Of a DNA stretch of 64,000 nucleotides, positions 17,294-25,376 are shown piece after piece. The DNA comes from Acidovorax sp. Lineage in GTDB: Bacteria > Pseudomonadota > Gammaproteobacteria > Burkholderiales > Burkholderiaceae_C. The DNA is taken from NCBI RefSeq assembly GCF_021287135.1, contig NZ_JAJTBB010000011.1, forward strand, positions 16,143 to 80,142, written 5' to 3'. The notes beneath the pieces were generated by a model. That model did no database searches. It was given only the letters and a program-made list of their open reading frames with translations, and was not told the origin of the DNA. The translations under genes and the position numbers were made by a program. The stretch's first letter is position 1. Every line of letters begins with the position of its first letter.

Positions 17294-18631
17294 TTACACA
17301 TTGGGGCCGCCAGACGGCGGCCCGGCGGGCCAGCGCAGCTCCACGCAAAAGCCTTGCGGCATGCATGGCAGGCTGGCATGGCCTCCGTGGGCGCGGGCCA
17401 CCAGGTCGGCCAATGCCAGCCCCAGGCCCTGCAGGGCGCTGCCCTCGCCGTAGGTCTGCTGCTGCAGCGATGCCTGCAGCCGGGCACAGGTTTCGGGAGG
17501 GCAGCCCTGACCGTCGTCCTGCACGCGCAGCACGCTGTCCGTGGCATCCTGGCGAACGCTCACCGCCACCTGCCGGGCCTGAAAACGCCGGGAGTTGTCG
17601 AGCAGGTTCCACAGGGTGGCCGCCAGCAGGTCGGGGTCGGCCCACAGAGGCGCCTCCTGGTGGAGGGTGACAGCCAAATCGTGGAAGGCCAGATCGTCCA
17701 GCAGGCGGCGCAGGTCCAGGTTCTGGCGCTGGGGCTCCGCGCTGGTGCGGAACATCATCAGCAGCGCGTTCATGGCGTTGGCCAGCCGGGCGGCCGCTTG
17801 GCGCGTGCGCACCAGGCGGGGTTGCAGGGCTTCGGGCGCTTCGCGGATGGCCAGTGCCAGCTGCACGTCGATGCCCGCCACGGGCGTGCGCAGTGCATGT
17901 GCGGCATGGGCCGTGAAAGCGCGCTCGCGCACCACGCGCTGCGCCAGCCGCTGCCCCAGGTCCGCAATGGCCTGCTCGATGGGCTGCAGCTCCTGCCGCG
18001 GCGCGCCGCGGGGGGCGGTGCCAGGGACCAGCGGGTCGTAGGCCTGCACGGTGCGGCCCAGCCAGCCGAGCGGACGCAGTTCCTGCCGGATCCGCCAGTT
18101 CATCAGCAAGGCGGAGAGCAGGCTCACCGACAGGGCCGCCGCCAGCGTGTACAGCACCACTTCCTGGTGCACTCCGTCGCGTTCGGCGCGGCTTTGCGCC
18201 ACTACCAGGAAATGGCCGGGCGGGTGGCGCAAGGCAGACGTGTACGCCCGCCACTGCCCATCGGCGGTCCATTGGGCGGCCGGGGCCGGGGCCGCCAGCA
18301 ACGCCTGGGCCGGCGCCTTGGGCGAGCGGCTGACGACCGTTGCCGCGGTGCTGTCGACCACCTGCCACACCAGATGTTCCTCGTGCGGGGCGTCCAGCCC
18401 GGCCGTGCCTGCGGGCCGGGGCGCCGGGTTGGCCGCGGAGGCCATGGCGCTCTGGACGATTTCTGCCGCTTCCCGCAGTTCCTGGTCCATCAGTTCTCCC
18501 AGCTCGTGGGAGATCACCTGCCACACGACCACGGCCGTGAGCACGCCGAAGACGACCGAAATCCACAGCAGCGACTGGACCAGCCGGGCGCGGATGGACG
18601 GAGGCGGCGGGGGGGGAGAAGGCGCAGACAT
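17294..18631 (-). CDS. Sensor histidine kinase, QseC-like
   Basis: 445 residues: transmembrane helix near 20-40 (SLLWISVVFGVLTAVVVW), a ~110-residue periplasmic sensor, a second helix near 170-190, then HisKA and HATPase domains. Phosphoacceptor His is in AAHALRTPVAG; the ATPase N box is LWNLLDNSRR, then DDGQGCPPE and GLGLALADLVA. The residue after the His is Ala where most kinases have Glu or Asp, which may change phosphatase/kinase balance. The start lies 8 bases after the response-regulator stop. Signal unknown; the upstream PepSY and cytochrome b genes hint at redox or metal stress. Confidence 0.9.
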   Translation of the reverse strand: MSAPSPPPPPPSIRARLVQSLLWISVVFGVLTAVVVWQVISHELGELMDQELREAAEIVQSAMASAANPAPRPAGTAGLDAPHEEHLVWQVVDSTAATVVSRSPKAPAQALLAAPAPAAQWTADGQWRAYTSALRHPPGHFLVVAQSRAERDGVHQEVVLYTLAAALSVSLLSALLMNWRIRQELRPLGWLGRTVQAYDPLVPGTAPRGAPRQELQPIEQAIADLGQRLAQRVVRERAFTAHAAHALRTPVAGIDVQLALAIREAPEALQPRLVRTRQAAARLANAMNALLMMFRTSAEPQRQNLDLRRLLDDLAFHDLAVTLHQEAPLWADPDLLAATLWNLLDNSRRFQARQVAVSVRQDATDSVLRVQDDGQGCPPETCARLQASLQQQTYGEGSALQGLGLALADLVARAHGGHASLPCMPQGFCVELRWPAGPPSGGPNV

Positions 18632-18639
18632 GGTCACAG

Positions 18640-19320
18640 TCAGGCCGGGCCCGCAGCCTGCGCGGCCTGCGCGAGCGGTACCCGGTAGCCCATGCCGCGC
18701 ACGGTCTGGATGGCTTCCTTGCCCAGCTTGCTGCGCAAGTTGAAGATGTGCACCTGCAGCGCGTTGCTGGACAGCTCGCCGCCCAGGCCCAGCACCAGCG
18801 CTTCCAGATCGGCTGCGGACACCGTGCGTCCGGCCCGCAGCACCAGGGCTTCCAGCACGGCCCATTCCCGCGCGGTCAGGTCCACTTCGCGCCCGTGCAG
18901 CCAGGCCTGTCTTCCGGCCAGGCTGACTTCCACCGGCCCCATCACCTTGCGCTGCGCACCGCCTGCCACGCGCCGCGCCAGGGCGCGCAGCCGGGCGCAG
19001 AGTTCCTCGGGGGCGAAGGGCTTGACCAGAAAGTCATCGGCCCCACTGTCCAGGCCGCGGATGCGGTCGCCCAGCAGGTCGCGGGCCGTGAGCACCAGTG
19101 CCGGCGTGGTGTCGCCCTTGGCGCGCAGGCTGCGCAGCCATTCCAGCGCCGAACCGTCGGGCAGGTTCCAGTCCAGCAGCCATGCGTCATAGGGTTCTCC
19201 CACCAGGGCACGGGCCTGGGCCAGCGTGGTGCACCAGTCCACCCGGTAGCCGTCCTGCAGCAGAAAGTCGCGCAGGCCTTCTCCGAGCGTCGGGTCGTCT
19301 TCCAGCAGCAGCAATCGCAC
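18640..19320 (-). CDS. OmpR-family response regulator
   Basis: 226 residues: receiver domain with acidic pocket LLEDDP (residues 6-10), phosphoacceptor Asp50 in WLLDWNLPDG, switch Thr in LVLTARD and Lys in FLVKPF; then a winged-helix effector (LTAREWAVLEALVLRAGRTV, NALQVHIFNLRSKLG, IQTVRGMGYRV). Partner of the adjacent kinase, with which it is co-transcribed. Same general class as QseB. Confidence 0.94.
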   Translation of the reverse strand: MRLLLLEDDPTLGEGLRDFLLQDGYRVDWCTTLAQARALVGEPYDAWLLDWNLPDGSALEWLRSLRAKGDTTPALVLTARDLLGDRIRGLDSGADDFLVKPFAPEELCARLRALARRVAGGAQRKVMGPVEVSLAGRQAWLHGREVDLTAREWAVLEALVLRAGRTVSAADLEALVLGLGGELSSNALQVHIFNLRSKLGKEAIQTVRGMGYRVPLAQAAQAAGPA

Positions 19321-19335
19321 AGGCGCTCCGCCGGT

Positions 19336-19926
19336 TCAGTAGGGTTGCTTGGTGCCGGTCACCATGGCCCGCACCAGACGCACCCGCTCCAGGCGGCCCA
19401 TCACCAGGGCGGCCGCAGCGTGCAGCCCGGCCGCCACCAGCAAGGCATGGGCGAGCAACTCATGCAGCTCCATCAGCCACTCTTCGCCAAAATAGGTGTC
19501 GGTGGTCTGCAGCCACCCCGTGAAGCCCAGGGCCAGCACCAGCGCCATCAGCGCCAGCATCATCAGCGCCCCCAGCGGGTTGTGGCCCAGGTAGACCGGG
19601 TGCTCGCCCCGGCGCAGCGCACGCACATGCCCGGCAAGCCGGCTGGGCGTGGGGAAGAAATCCGCGAAACGTGCATGCCGACTGCCCACGAATCCCCACA
19701 CTATGCGGGCCAGCACCAGGGCTGTGGCGACGTAGCCCGCCCACTGGTGGGCTGTTTTTCCTTCTTCCAGCACAAACTGGTTGAGCACCACGCAGGCGAC
19801 CAGGCTCCAGTGGAAGATGCGGACGAAAAGGTCCCACACCGGCGTGGCGGCGGGCAGTGGGGTCAGTGGGGTCAGTGGGGTCAGTGGGGCGGAGGGGACG
19901 GAGGGGGCGGATGTTTCGCGGGGCAT
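19336..19926 (-). CDS. Cytochrome b561-type membrane protein
   Basis: 196 residues, four or five membrane helices with conserved haem-ligand histidines: IFHWSLVACVVLNQFVL, HQWAGYVATALVLARIVWGF, a central LGALMMLALMALVLALGFTG and LHELLAHALLVAAGLHAAAALV. Such proteins carry electrons between the quinone pool and periplasmic partners. The first 25 residues are a low-complexity segment with LTP repeats encoded by a 9-bp tandem repeat. Lies between the PepSY gene and the response regulator with 15-base gaps, so one operon. Confidence 0.88.
   Translation of the reverse strand: MPRETSAPSVPSAPLTPLTPLTPLPAATPVWDLFVRIFHWSLVACVVLNQFVLEEGKTAHQWAGYVATALVLARIVWGFVGSRHARFADFFPTPSRLAGHVRALRRGEHPVYLGHNPLGALMMLALMALVLALGFTGWLQTTDTYFGEEWLMELHELLAHALLVAAGLHAAAALVMGRLERVRLVRAMVTGTKQPY
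19855..19890. repeat. 9-bp tandem repeat inside the cytochrome b561 gene
   Basis: Four near-perfect units of CAGTGGGGT, coding LTP repeats on the minus strand. Since the unit is nine bases, copy-number change would alter length without breaking the frame. Confidence 0.85.
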
Positions 19927-19941
19927 GGGGACCGGGCCGGT

Positions 19942-20202
19942 TTACTTGCGTTCGAGTTCCGCGCCGGTGGCGGGGTCGAAGTAGATCTCGACCTTCTTGC
20001 CCGCCTTGTCCAGCCCATAGATCTCGTAGCACTTGCCCTTGCTGACCTTGAAGGTGCGGATCTGGTAGCCCTGCTTCTCCATGGACGCCTTGAAGTCGGC
20101 CTCCTTCATCCACTTGTCTTCAGGAACCTTGCAGGTCGGGCCGGCGAACGCGGCGCCGCAGCAGCACAGGGCCAGGGCGAGAGCAGGAAGTTGCAGTTTC
20201 AT
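19942..20202 (-). CDS. PepSY domain periplasmic protein
   Basis: 86 residues: signal peptide (LPALALALCCCGAAFAG), then one PepSY domain (WMKEADFKASMEKQGY, IRTFKVSKGKCYEIYGLD, KKVEIYFDPATGAEL). Small secreted PepSY proteins often accompany haem or cytochrome b redox systems. First gene of the operon leading into cytochrome b561 and the two-component system. ATG 20202 fits the signal peptide better than the longer frame from 20262. Confidence 0.9.
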   Translation of the reverse strand: MKLQLPALALALCCCGAAFAGPTCKVPEDKWMKEADFKASMEKQGYQIRTFKVSKGKCYEIYGLDKAGKKVEIYFDPATGAELERK

Positions 20203-20389
20203 GGGAAAAAAGCCTTTGCAGTAGAGGTGAAACGGCGCGGGCGAACTGCCCGCGCCCTGCATTGGACGGGGGCCAGATTAAGTGGGCATGAAGCCGCAGG
20301 CGGGCAGGGCGCCTGGGCGCAGCGATGCCCGGGCGCAGCCGGCAGGCCGGCCCGGGCCAACCCCGCCCTATGCGGCGGTCGAGGGGAAT

Positions 20390-21412
20390 CTATGTGCCCA
20401 GGACGCGGGCAAACAATTCGTTGCGAAAGTGAATGCCCAGACGGGCAAAGGCGCGGTTGCGGTAGGTCTTGACGGTGGGTACGCCCAGTTGCAGATCGCT
20501 GGCGATGCCCTCGTGGGTCATGCCCTGCAAAAGGCGCGCGCACACGTCCAGCTCGCGGTCGGTCAGGCCCACCTGCAGGCGCACCAGGCGCATGCGCAGC
20601 AGGGGCAGAGGCAGGGGCTGGCTGTGGCTGCCCTGCGGGACGTGCAAGGCCTGGGCCGCGTGGTGCGGCTGCATCCTTGCGCGCGTTCCCCCATCTGCGG
20701 CCTCGGGGGCGGCCAGCGTGGGCAGGAGCGCGGGCAGGGCGCCAGGCCGCTGTGACAGCTGGATGTGCTTGCGCGTGAGGGCCAGCAGCACGGGCGCTAC
20801 CGACTCGAAGGCGCCGATCTGCCGGTCGCTGAAGGGGCGCTGGTGCTGGTGGCGGTAGAAGTTGACGGCGAACACCGAGCCGTCGCTTTCGTGCTCCACC
20901 ACCGACACGCGCTCGGACACCCCATGCGCGTCGTACACCCGGGCGCGGTGCTCGCCCGGCACGTCGGCGGCGCTCAGATGGCACAGGCGCGTGGCAGGCT
21001 CGCCCAGCGGCATGTCGTCAAACGCGCGGCCCCAAGTGCGGTCGCTGCGGTAAGGGCCCGACAGGTACGCCCACCAGCAGTCGCGCGTGGTGTCCGGCAC
21101 GCCCCGGCTGGCCGAGAGGAACAGTGTGGGCTTGCAGCGATGGCCCGTGCGGTACACCGACCACGACGCGGCGGGCAGCACGGGCTCCAGGTCCTGCAGC
21201 AAGCCGGCGGCAAAGCCGGGCTCGCCCACCCGTTCGACCATGGGTGCCAGGGCGGCGACCGTGCCCTGCGATGGCACCGGCCGGCCGGGCAGGGTTTGCA
21301 AGGAGGAAGGTAGCCACTGCCGCATGGGAGAAAGCACGTTGTCGGTGGAAAGCCCCTTGGGGGGCGGAATGAGGGGCAGGGGCGCGCCGCGCCCTCCGGG
21401 TTGTTCCGTCAT
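20390..21412 (-). CDS. LuxR-type transcriptional regulator
   Basis: 340 residues. The C-terminal 60 carry a LuxR/GerE helix-turn-helix: LTDRELDVCARLLQGMTHEG, then IASDLQLGVPTVKTYRN and AFARLGIHFRNELFARVLG. The ~250-residue N-terminal part (including FFLSASRG-like and SDRQIGAFESVAPVLLALTRKH stretches) looks like a GAF-type sensor but shows no autoinducer-binding signature. Divergent from the DUF3237/Bug pair with under 50 bases between, so it probably controls them. GGAGG is too close to the first ATG, so the true start may be further in (for example 21325). Confidence 0.88.
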   Translation of the reverse strand: MTEQPGGRGAPLPLIPPPKGLSTDNVLSPMRQWLPSSLQTLPGRPVPSQGTVAALAPMVERVGEPGFAAGLLQDLEPVLPAASWSVYRTGHRCKPTLFLSASRGVPDTTRDCWWAYLSGPYRSDRTWGRAFDDMPLGEPATRLCHLSAADVPGEHRARVYDAHGVSERVSVVEHESDGSVFAVNFYRHQHQRPFSDRQIGAFESVAPVLLALTRKHIQLSQRPGALPALLPTLAAPEAADGGTRARMQPHHAAQALHVPQGSHSQPLPLPLLRMRLVRLQVGLTDRELDVCARLLQGMTHEGIASDLQLGVPTVKTYRNRAFARLGIHFRNELFARVLGT

Positions 21413-21459
21413 CCTCCGGGATGACAGGCGGGCCGTGCAACGGGACTTACGCTAACGCC

Positions 21460-21948
21460 ATGCCTGAAGCCAGCCCTCCGCCCGCCGTCCTGCCCGCGCC
21501 CGCCCTGCGTTTTTTTGCCGACCTGCGCGTGGAGGTCGGCACGCCCCAGGAGGTGGGCCGCACGGCACACGGCGTGCGGCGGGTGATTCCCATCCTGGGT
21601 GGCACGGCCACCGGCAACGGCTGGACGGCGCGGGTGCTGCCCGGCGGCGCAGATTTCCAGCTCATCGTGAACGAGCGGCTGTCCGAACTGGACGCCCGCT
21701 ACGTGCTGGAGATGGACGGCGGCGACCGCCTGTACGTGCACAACCGCGCCGTGCGCTCGGGCCCCGCCGAGCTGATCGCCCGCCTGGTGCGCGGCGAGCC
21801 GGTGAACCCGGCCGAGATCTATTTCCGCTGCAGCCCCAGTTTCGAGACGGCCTCGCCCGCGTGGTCGTGGGTGGCCGAGCGCCTGTTCGTGGGCACCGGT
21901 GCGCGCTACCCGGATGCCGTGGCCATGCGCTTCTTCGAGCTGCAGTAA
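21460..21948 (+). CDS. DUF3237 domain protein
   Basis: 162 residues consisting of one DUF3237 domain (LRFFADLRVEVGTPQEVG, VIPILGGTATGNGWTARVLP, LDARYVLEMDGGDRLYVHNR, IYFRCSPSFETASPAWSWV). The fold is barrel-like and has no assigned activity. It is followed 75 bases later by a Bug-family binding protein in the same direction, the usual company of carboxylate or aromatic catabolic genes. An in-frame ATG at 21421 is a possible alternative start. Confidence 0.87.
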   Translation: MPEASPPPAVLPAPALRFFADLRVEVGTPQEVGRTAHGVRRVIPILGGTATGNGWTARVLPGGADFQLIVNERLSELDARYVLEMDGGDRLYVHNRAVRSGPAELIARLVRGEPVNPAEIYFRCSPSFETASPAWSWVAERLFVGTGARYPDAVAMRFFELQ

Positions 21949-22022
21949 ATCGGCATCCGCGGCCCCCCCCAGCGCCGCCTTTTGCCCTGCGCATTCACAA
22001 CGTACGAGAACAGGAGACACCC

Positions 22023-23045
22023 ATGAAGAACCCCCAGCAGCAGCCGTGCGCCCAGCCCTTGCGCCGCGCGGTGGTGGCGGCCGCCTGCGCCCTGGCCGGC
22101 CTGGCCCCGTGGGCGGGCGCCCACGCCCAAACGGCGCCTGCCGGCTATCCCAACAAGCCGGTGCGCATCATCGTGGGCTTTGCCGCGGGCACGGGGCCGG
22201 ACATCGTGGCGCGCCTGCTGGCGCAGAAGCTCTCGGAAGCGTGGGGCAACCTGGGCGTGATCGTGGACAACAAGCCCGGCGCCGGCGGCCTGATCGCGGC
22301 GACCGAGGCCGCCCGGGCCGCGCCGGACGGCTACACGCTGATGCTCGGGGAAACCGGCCAGCTGAGCATTGCGCCCAGCAGCTACAACAAGCTGCCGTAC
22401 GACCCGGCCCGCGACTTCGTGCCTGTGAGCCAGGTGGTCACGTCGGACTTTGTGCTGCTGGTCAATCCGCAAAAGGTGCCTGCGCGGAACGTGAAGGATT
22501 TCGTGGCGTGGACGCAGCAGCAGAAGGGGCTGTTCCTGGCCACCTTTGGTGCGGGTACGCCCGGGCATTTTGGCGCCTTCATATTTGGCGAGGCGGTGAA
22601 GCTCAAGCCGGAGCCGGTGCATTACAAAAACACATCGGACGCGTTGGGCGGGCTGTTCAGCGGCGACGTGCAAGGCGTGTTCGCCAGCGTGGGCCTGGCC
22701 GCGCCGCAGGTCAAGGCGGGCAAGCTGGCCGCGCTGGGCACGACGGGCGCCACCCGCAACCCCAGCCTGCCCGAGGTGCCCACCATCAAGGAGCAGGGCT
22801 ACGCCAACCTGGAGTTTTCCTCCTGGTTCGGCATCGTTGCTCCGGCCCGGACGCCACCGGAGATCGTGGCCAAGCTCAGCGCCGACGTGGTGCGCGCCGT
22901 GCAGTCCCCGGAAGGCCGCGCGAAGATGGAAGAGGCGGGCTTCCGCGTGACGGGCACCAGCGCGCAGGAGTTTGGCCGCACCATCGCGGCCGATACGGTC
23001 ACCTGGGGCAAGGCCGTGGCCGCTACCGGCTTCAAGGCGGACTGA
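22023..23045 (+). CDS. Bug-family tripartite tricarboxylate transporter binding protein
   Basis: 340 residues, exported by a signal peptide (VVAAACALAGLAPWAGAHAQ). Typical Bug/TctC features: YPNKPVRIIVGFAAGTGPDI, IVDNKPGAGGLIAA, EAARAAPDGYTLMLG, GNLG/AALGTTG..NPSLPEVPTI and a C-terminal WFGIVAPARTPPEIV. Such proteins bind small carboxylates in the periplasm; many lack a cognate transporter nearby, as here. RBS AGGAGACACCC lies directly before the ATG. Probably co-transcribed with DUF3237. Confidence 0.94.
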   Translation: MKNPQQQPCAQPLRRAVVAAACALAGLAPWAGAHAQTAPAGYPNKPVRIIVGFAAGTGPDIVARLLAQKLSEAWGNLGVIVDNKPGAGGLIAATEAARAAPDGYTLMLGETGQLSIAPSSYNKLPYDPARDFVPVSQVVTSDFVLLVNPQKVPARNVKDFVAWTQQQKGLFLATFGAGTPGHFGAFIFGEAVKLKPEPVHYKNTSDALGGLFSGDVQGVFASVGLAAPQVKAGKLAALGTTGATRNPSLPEVPTIKEQGYANLEFSSWFGIVAPARTPPEIVAKLSADVVRAVQSPEGRAKMEEAGFRVTGTSAQEFGRTIAADTVTWGKAVAATGFKAD

Positions 23046-23116
23046 GTTCAAGGCGGGCTGAGCAGCCGGCCCACGGCGTTACCGGGGCCGCCACGCACGG
23101 TGGTGGCTGCGTGTGC

Positions 23117-23128
23117 GGGGGGGGGGGG
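23117..23128. repeat. Homopolymeric G12 tract
   Basis: Twelve consecutive G residues just beyond the stop codon of the minus-strand gene ending at 23133. Slippage here would not change either neighbouring protein. Confidence 0.85.
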
Positions 23129-23132
23129 AAGG

Positions 23133-23660
23133 TCAGCCGCCCGCCCGGCCTGGGGCACCCGCGGGGTCTGGCAGTTGCAGCTGGGCGGCCTGCACCACCC
23201 GCACGCAGTCGCGCAGGTGCTGCTCGCCCAGGTAGCGCAAGGTGGCATAGCCCAGGGTCGCCGCCACCGCCTGGCCCGCCAGGGGCACGTACTTGGCGGC
23301 CTGCTGGGTGGTCAGGCGCACGCCTACCGTCTGGGTGGCCCGCAGCACCAGCTCGCGGGTGATGAACTTGCCGATCAGCACCGACCCCACCAGCCCGACC
23401 GCCTTTTGCACCTGCTCGCGCTTGTGCGGGGACAGCCGGTCGAGCTGCTCGGGCGCCAGGCCGAACTCGGCATTGATTTGCGGCAGCAGGCGCGACAGCA
23501 AGGCCGCATCCACCGCCCAGTCCAGCCCCGGCACGGGCACCAGGCTGGCGCCGGCGGCCACCAGCGCCCTGCGGTGCAGCAGCCGCCGGCTGCGTTGCAC
23601 GGCGGCGGTCAATGCCGGATTTCCGGCGGCCATTTGCAGGGAACTGGGGGTGGATGCCAT
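23133..23660 (-). CDS. Hypothetical protein, possibly membrane-associated
   Basis: 175 residues. Contains LVPVPGLDWAVDAALLSRLL, a basic HKREQVQKAVG segment, and hydrophobic stretches VGLVGSVLIGKFITRELVL and YVPLAGQAVAATLGYATL; this pattern recalls the membrane-linked C-terminal parts of DUF697/EcsC-like proteins, but I cannot assign a family. The ATG at 23660 follows a weak RBS. It lies between two unrelated genes and is not obviously in an operon. Confidence 0.65.
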   Translation of the reverse strand: MASTPSSLQMAAGNPALTAAVQRSRRLLHRRALVAAGASLVPVPGLDWAVDAALLSRLLPQINAEFGLAPEQLDRLSPHKREQVQKAVGLVGSVLIGKFITRELVLRATQTVGVRLTTQQAAKYVPLAGQAVAATLGYATLRYLGEQHLRDCVRVVQAAQLQLPDPAGAPGRAGG

Positions 23661-23719
23661 GGGAGTGTTGTACCGCAACACGGCGCAAGGCGGAAGCAAC
23701 GCTATGGCGCCTGGCGCGG

Positions 23720-23971
23720 TCAGCGGTTGCCCCGGGAGCGGCTGAACCAAGCCAGCAGCAGCGCGGCACCTGCCACCGCAGCCACCCAGCCCGTGGCCTC
23801 CTCCAGGTGGTACCAGCCCATGGCCAGGCCCAGGTAGGTAGCCAGGAACGCGCCGATCACGCCCAGCAGCAGGGTCATGACCCAGCCGAGCTGCTTTCGT
23901 CCCGGCAGCAAGGCCCGGGCCAGCAGCCCCACCAGGGCCCCCACCAGCAGTGTGTCCAACAGCGCTTCCAT
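23720..23971 (-). CDS. GlsB/YeaQ/YmgE-family membrane protein (second copy)
   Basis: 83 residues, three hydrophobic segments: LLDTLLVGALVGLLARALLP, GWVMTLLLGVIGAFLATYLG and TGWVAAVAGAALLLAWF. Paralogue of the protein at 4630-4878 with the same LGW.MT..LGV core. Ends in a basic SRSRGNR tail. Probably stress-related; function unknown. Confidence 0.9.
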   Translation of the reverse strand: MEALLDTLLVGALVGLLARALLPGRKQLGWVMTLLLGVIGAFLATYLGLAMGWYHLEEATGWVAAVAGAALLLAWFSRSRGNR

Positions 23972-24207
23972 GATGCTTCTTCCCTGGTTGTGTGTGCCGC
24001 GCAGGCCGTTGCAGCCACTGTACGAAAGGGGAGCGCGCGCTTCTTGTCGGACAACGCGCCCTGGCCGTGCCTGTGATCCCTGCAGCGTGCGGTACGCCTG
24101 GCAGGGGCGGCTGTGGGCCGTGTCTGACAGCGCTGTGCGGCAGGAACCTGCTGTACGGGATGCGTGCCGGGGAATACAGTGGAGCTTCGCATCGAAAGGA
24201 AGCACAC

Positions 24208-24594
24208 ATGGCAGAAAAACGTTCGTCCCGCGCCTTTCCCGTGGTGTTCGCGGCCGCGCTGGCCGTGGCAGGCGTGCTGGCCGGACCGGGTACCGCCCTG
24301 GCCCAGAACGACGACGAGGCCTCGCTGGCCCGTGGCGCCGTGCCCGACACGACCCCTCAGCAACGCTACCAGAGCGCGATCCGCGAGGCCGGCGGGGGGC
24401 TGAAGGTGAGCCTGGCGGAATGCCGCGCGATGGCGGCTGCGGACCGCAAGGCGTGCGAGTCCCAGGCCCGGGCGCGCTACCAGGCAGACATGGCGCAGGC
24501 CAAGGCCATGCTGCGGGACGCGTCCGTGCGTCCGGTGAATGTGGTCGGTGGCCCGATCCGCAGCAGCGAAACAGTGTACCAAGTCAAGCCGTAG
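24208..24594 (+). CDS. Small secreted hypothetical protein
   Basis: 128 residues with a clear signal peptide (VVFAAALAVAGVLAGPGTALAQ). The mature part is charged and alanine-rich (QQRYQSAIREAGGGLKVSLA, ECRAMAAADRKACESQARA) with two Cys about 12 residues apart that could form a disulfide in the periplasm. RBS AAAGGA seven bases before the ATG. No family recognised. Confidence 0.75.
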   Translation: MAEKRSSRAFPVVFAAALAVAGVLAGPGTALAQNDDEASLARGAVPDTTPQQRYQSAIREAGGGLKVSLAECRAMAAADRKACESQARARYQADMAQAKAMLRDASVRPVNVVGGPIRSSETVYQVKP

Positions 24595-24682
24595 CCCGGC
24601 GAATTGTCAAAAGCCCGGGGGTTGTCAGAACCGCTGGCTGAGCGCTAGGGCTTCTTGGCAGCCGCGCAGGGCGGCGCCGGGC

Positions 24683-25264
24683 TTATTTGGGCTGGGGAGC
24701 GTCGTCCGCAGCGCTGGCGGCGGCGGGCACGCGGCGTGCACCGTTGAAGCGGCGCACCCAGTAGGCTGCGCCCATGTCTTCCACGCGCACCTCGGCACCG
24801 CTGCGCGGTGCGTGGATGAACTTGTTGTCGCCCACGTAGATGCCCACGTGGCTGAAACTGCGGCGCATGGTGTTGAAAAACACCAAGTCGCCCGGCTGGA
24901 GTTCTTTTTTGTCAATGACCTGCGTGGCGGCGGCTTGCTGGTCGGCCCGGCGGGGCAGCAGCAGCCCCACGGTTTGTTCGTACATGGCGCGCACAAAGCC
25001 GCTGCAGTCAAAGCCGGTTTCTGCGCTGCTGCCGCCGCGCTTGTACGGCACGCCCAGGAAGCCCATGGCGTTGACCACGAGGTTGGACGCTCGGTCGGCC
25101 ACCGTGTGGGCTTGGCTGGCCACCTTCTGGCTCACGTCTTCCAGACGGGTCAAAAGACCCTTGTCCGTCAGAAAGCGGTCCATTTCATCGGGGTTGGTCG
25201 TTTGGGGAGCGGCCTGAACGGAGGCGGCGCAGGCCAGGAGAAGGGTGCAGAGCCATCGGGACAT
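24683..25264 (-). CDS. NlpC/P60 (C40) family peptidoglycan endopeptidase
   Basis: 193 residues: signal peptide (WLCTLLLACAASVQAA), a short helical linker, then an NlpC/P60 domain with catalytic Cys in GFDCSGFVRA, His in FSHVGIYVGDNKFIHAP (both candidate His residues present) and the LQPGDLVFF motif. Such enzymes cut peptide stems between D-Glu and the diamino acid. Single gene. ATG 25264 preferred over 25300 because it gives a proper signal peptide. Confidence 0.93.
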   Translation of the reverse strand: MSRWLCTLLLACAASVQAAPQTTNPDEMDRFLTDKGLLTRLEDVSQKVASQAHTVADRASNLVVNAMGFLGVPYKRGGSSAETGFDCSGFVRAMYEQTVGLLLPRRADQQAAATQVIDKKELQPGDLVFFNTMRRSFSHVGIYVGDNKFIHAPRSGAEVRVEDMGAAYWVRRFNGARRVPAAASAADDAPQPK

Positions 25265-25376
25265 GGGGGCGAAGGGTACCACGTCACGGTTGCTTATCAA
25301 AAATAATCACCCCGCAAGCCCTTGATTTTGTTGAAGTAAGTCAAGAAGCGCCGCCGTGGCGCGGGGGGAATCCGCC

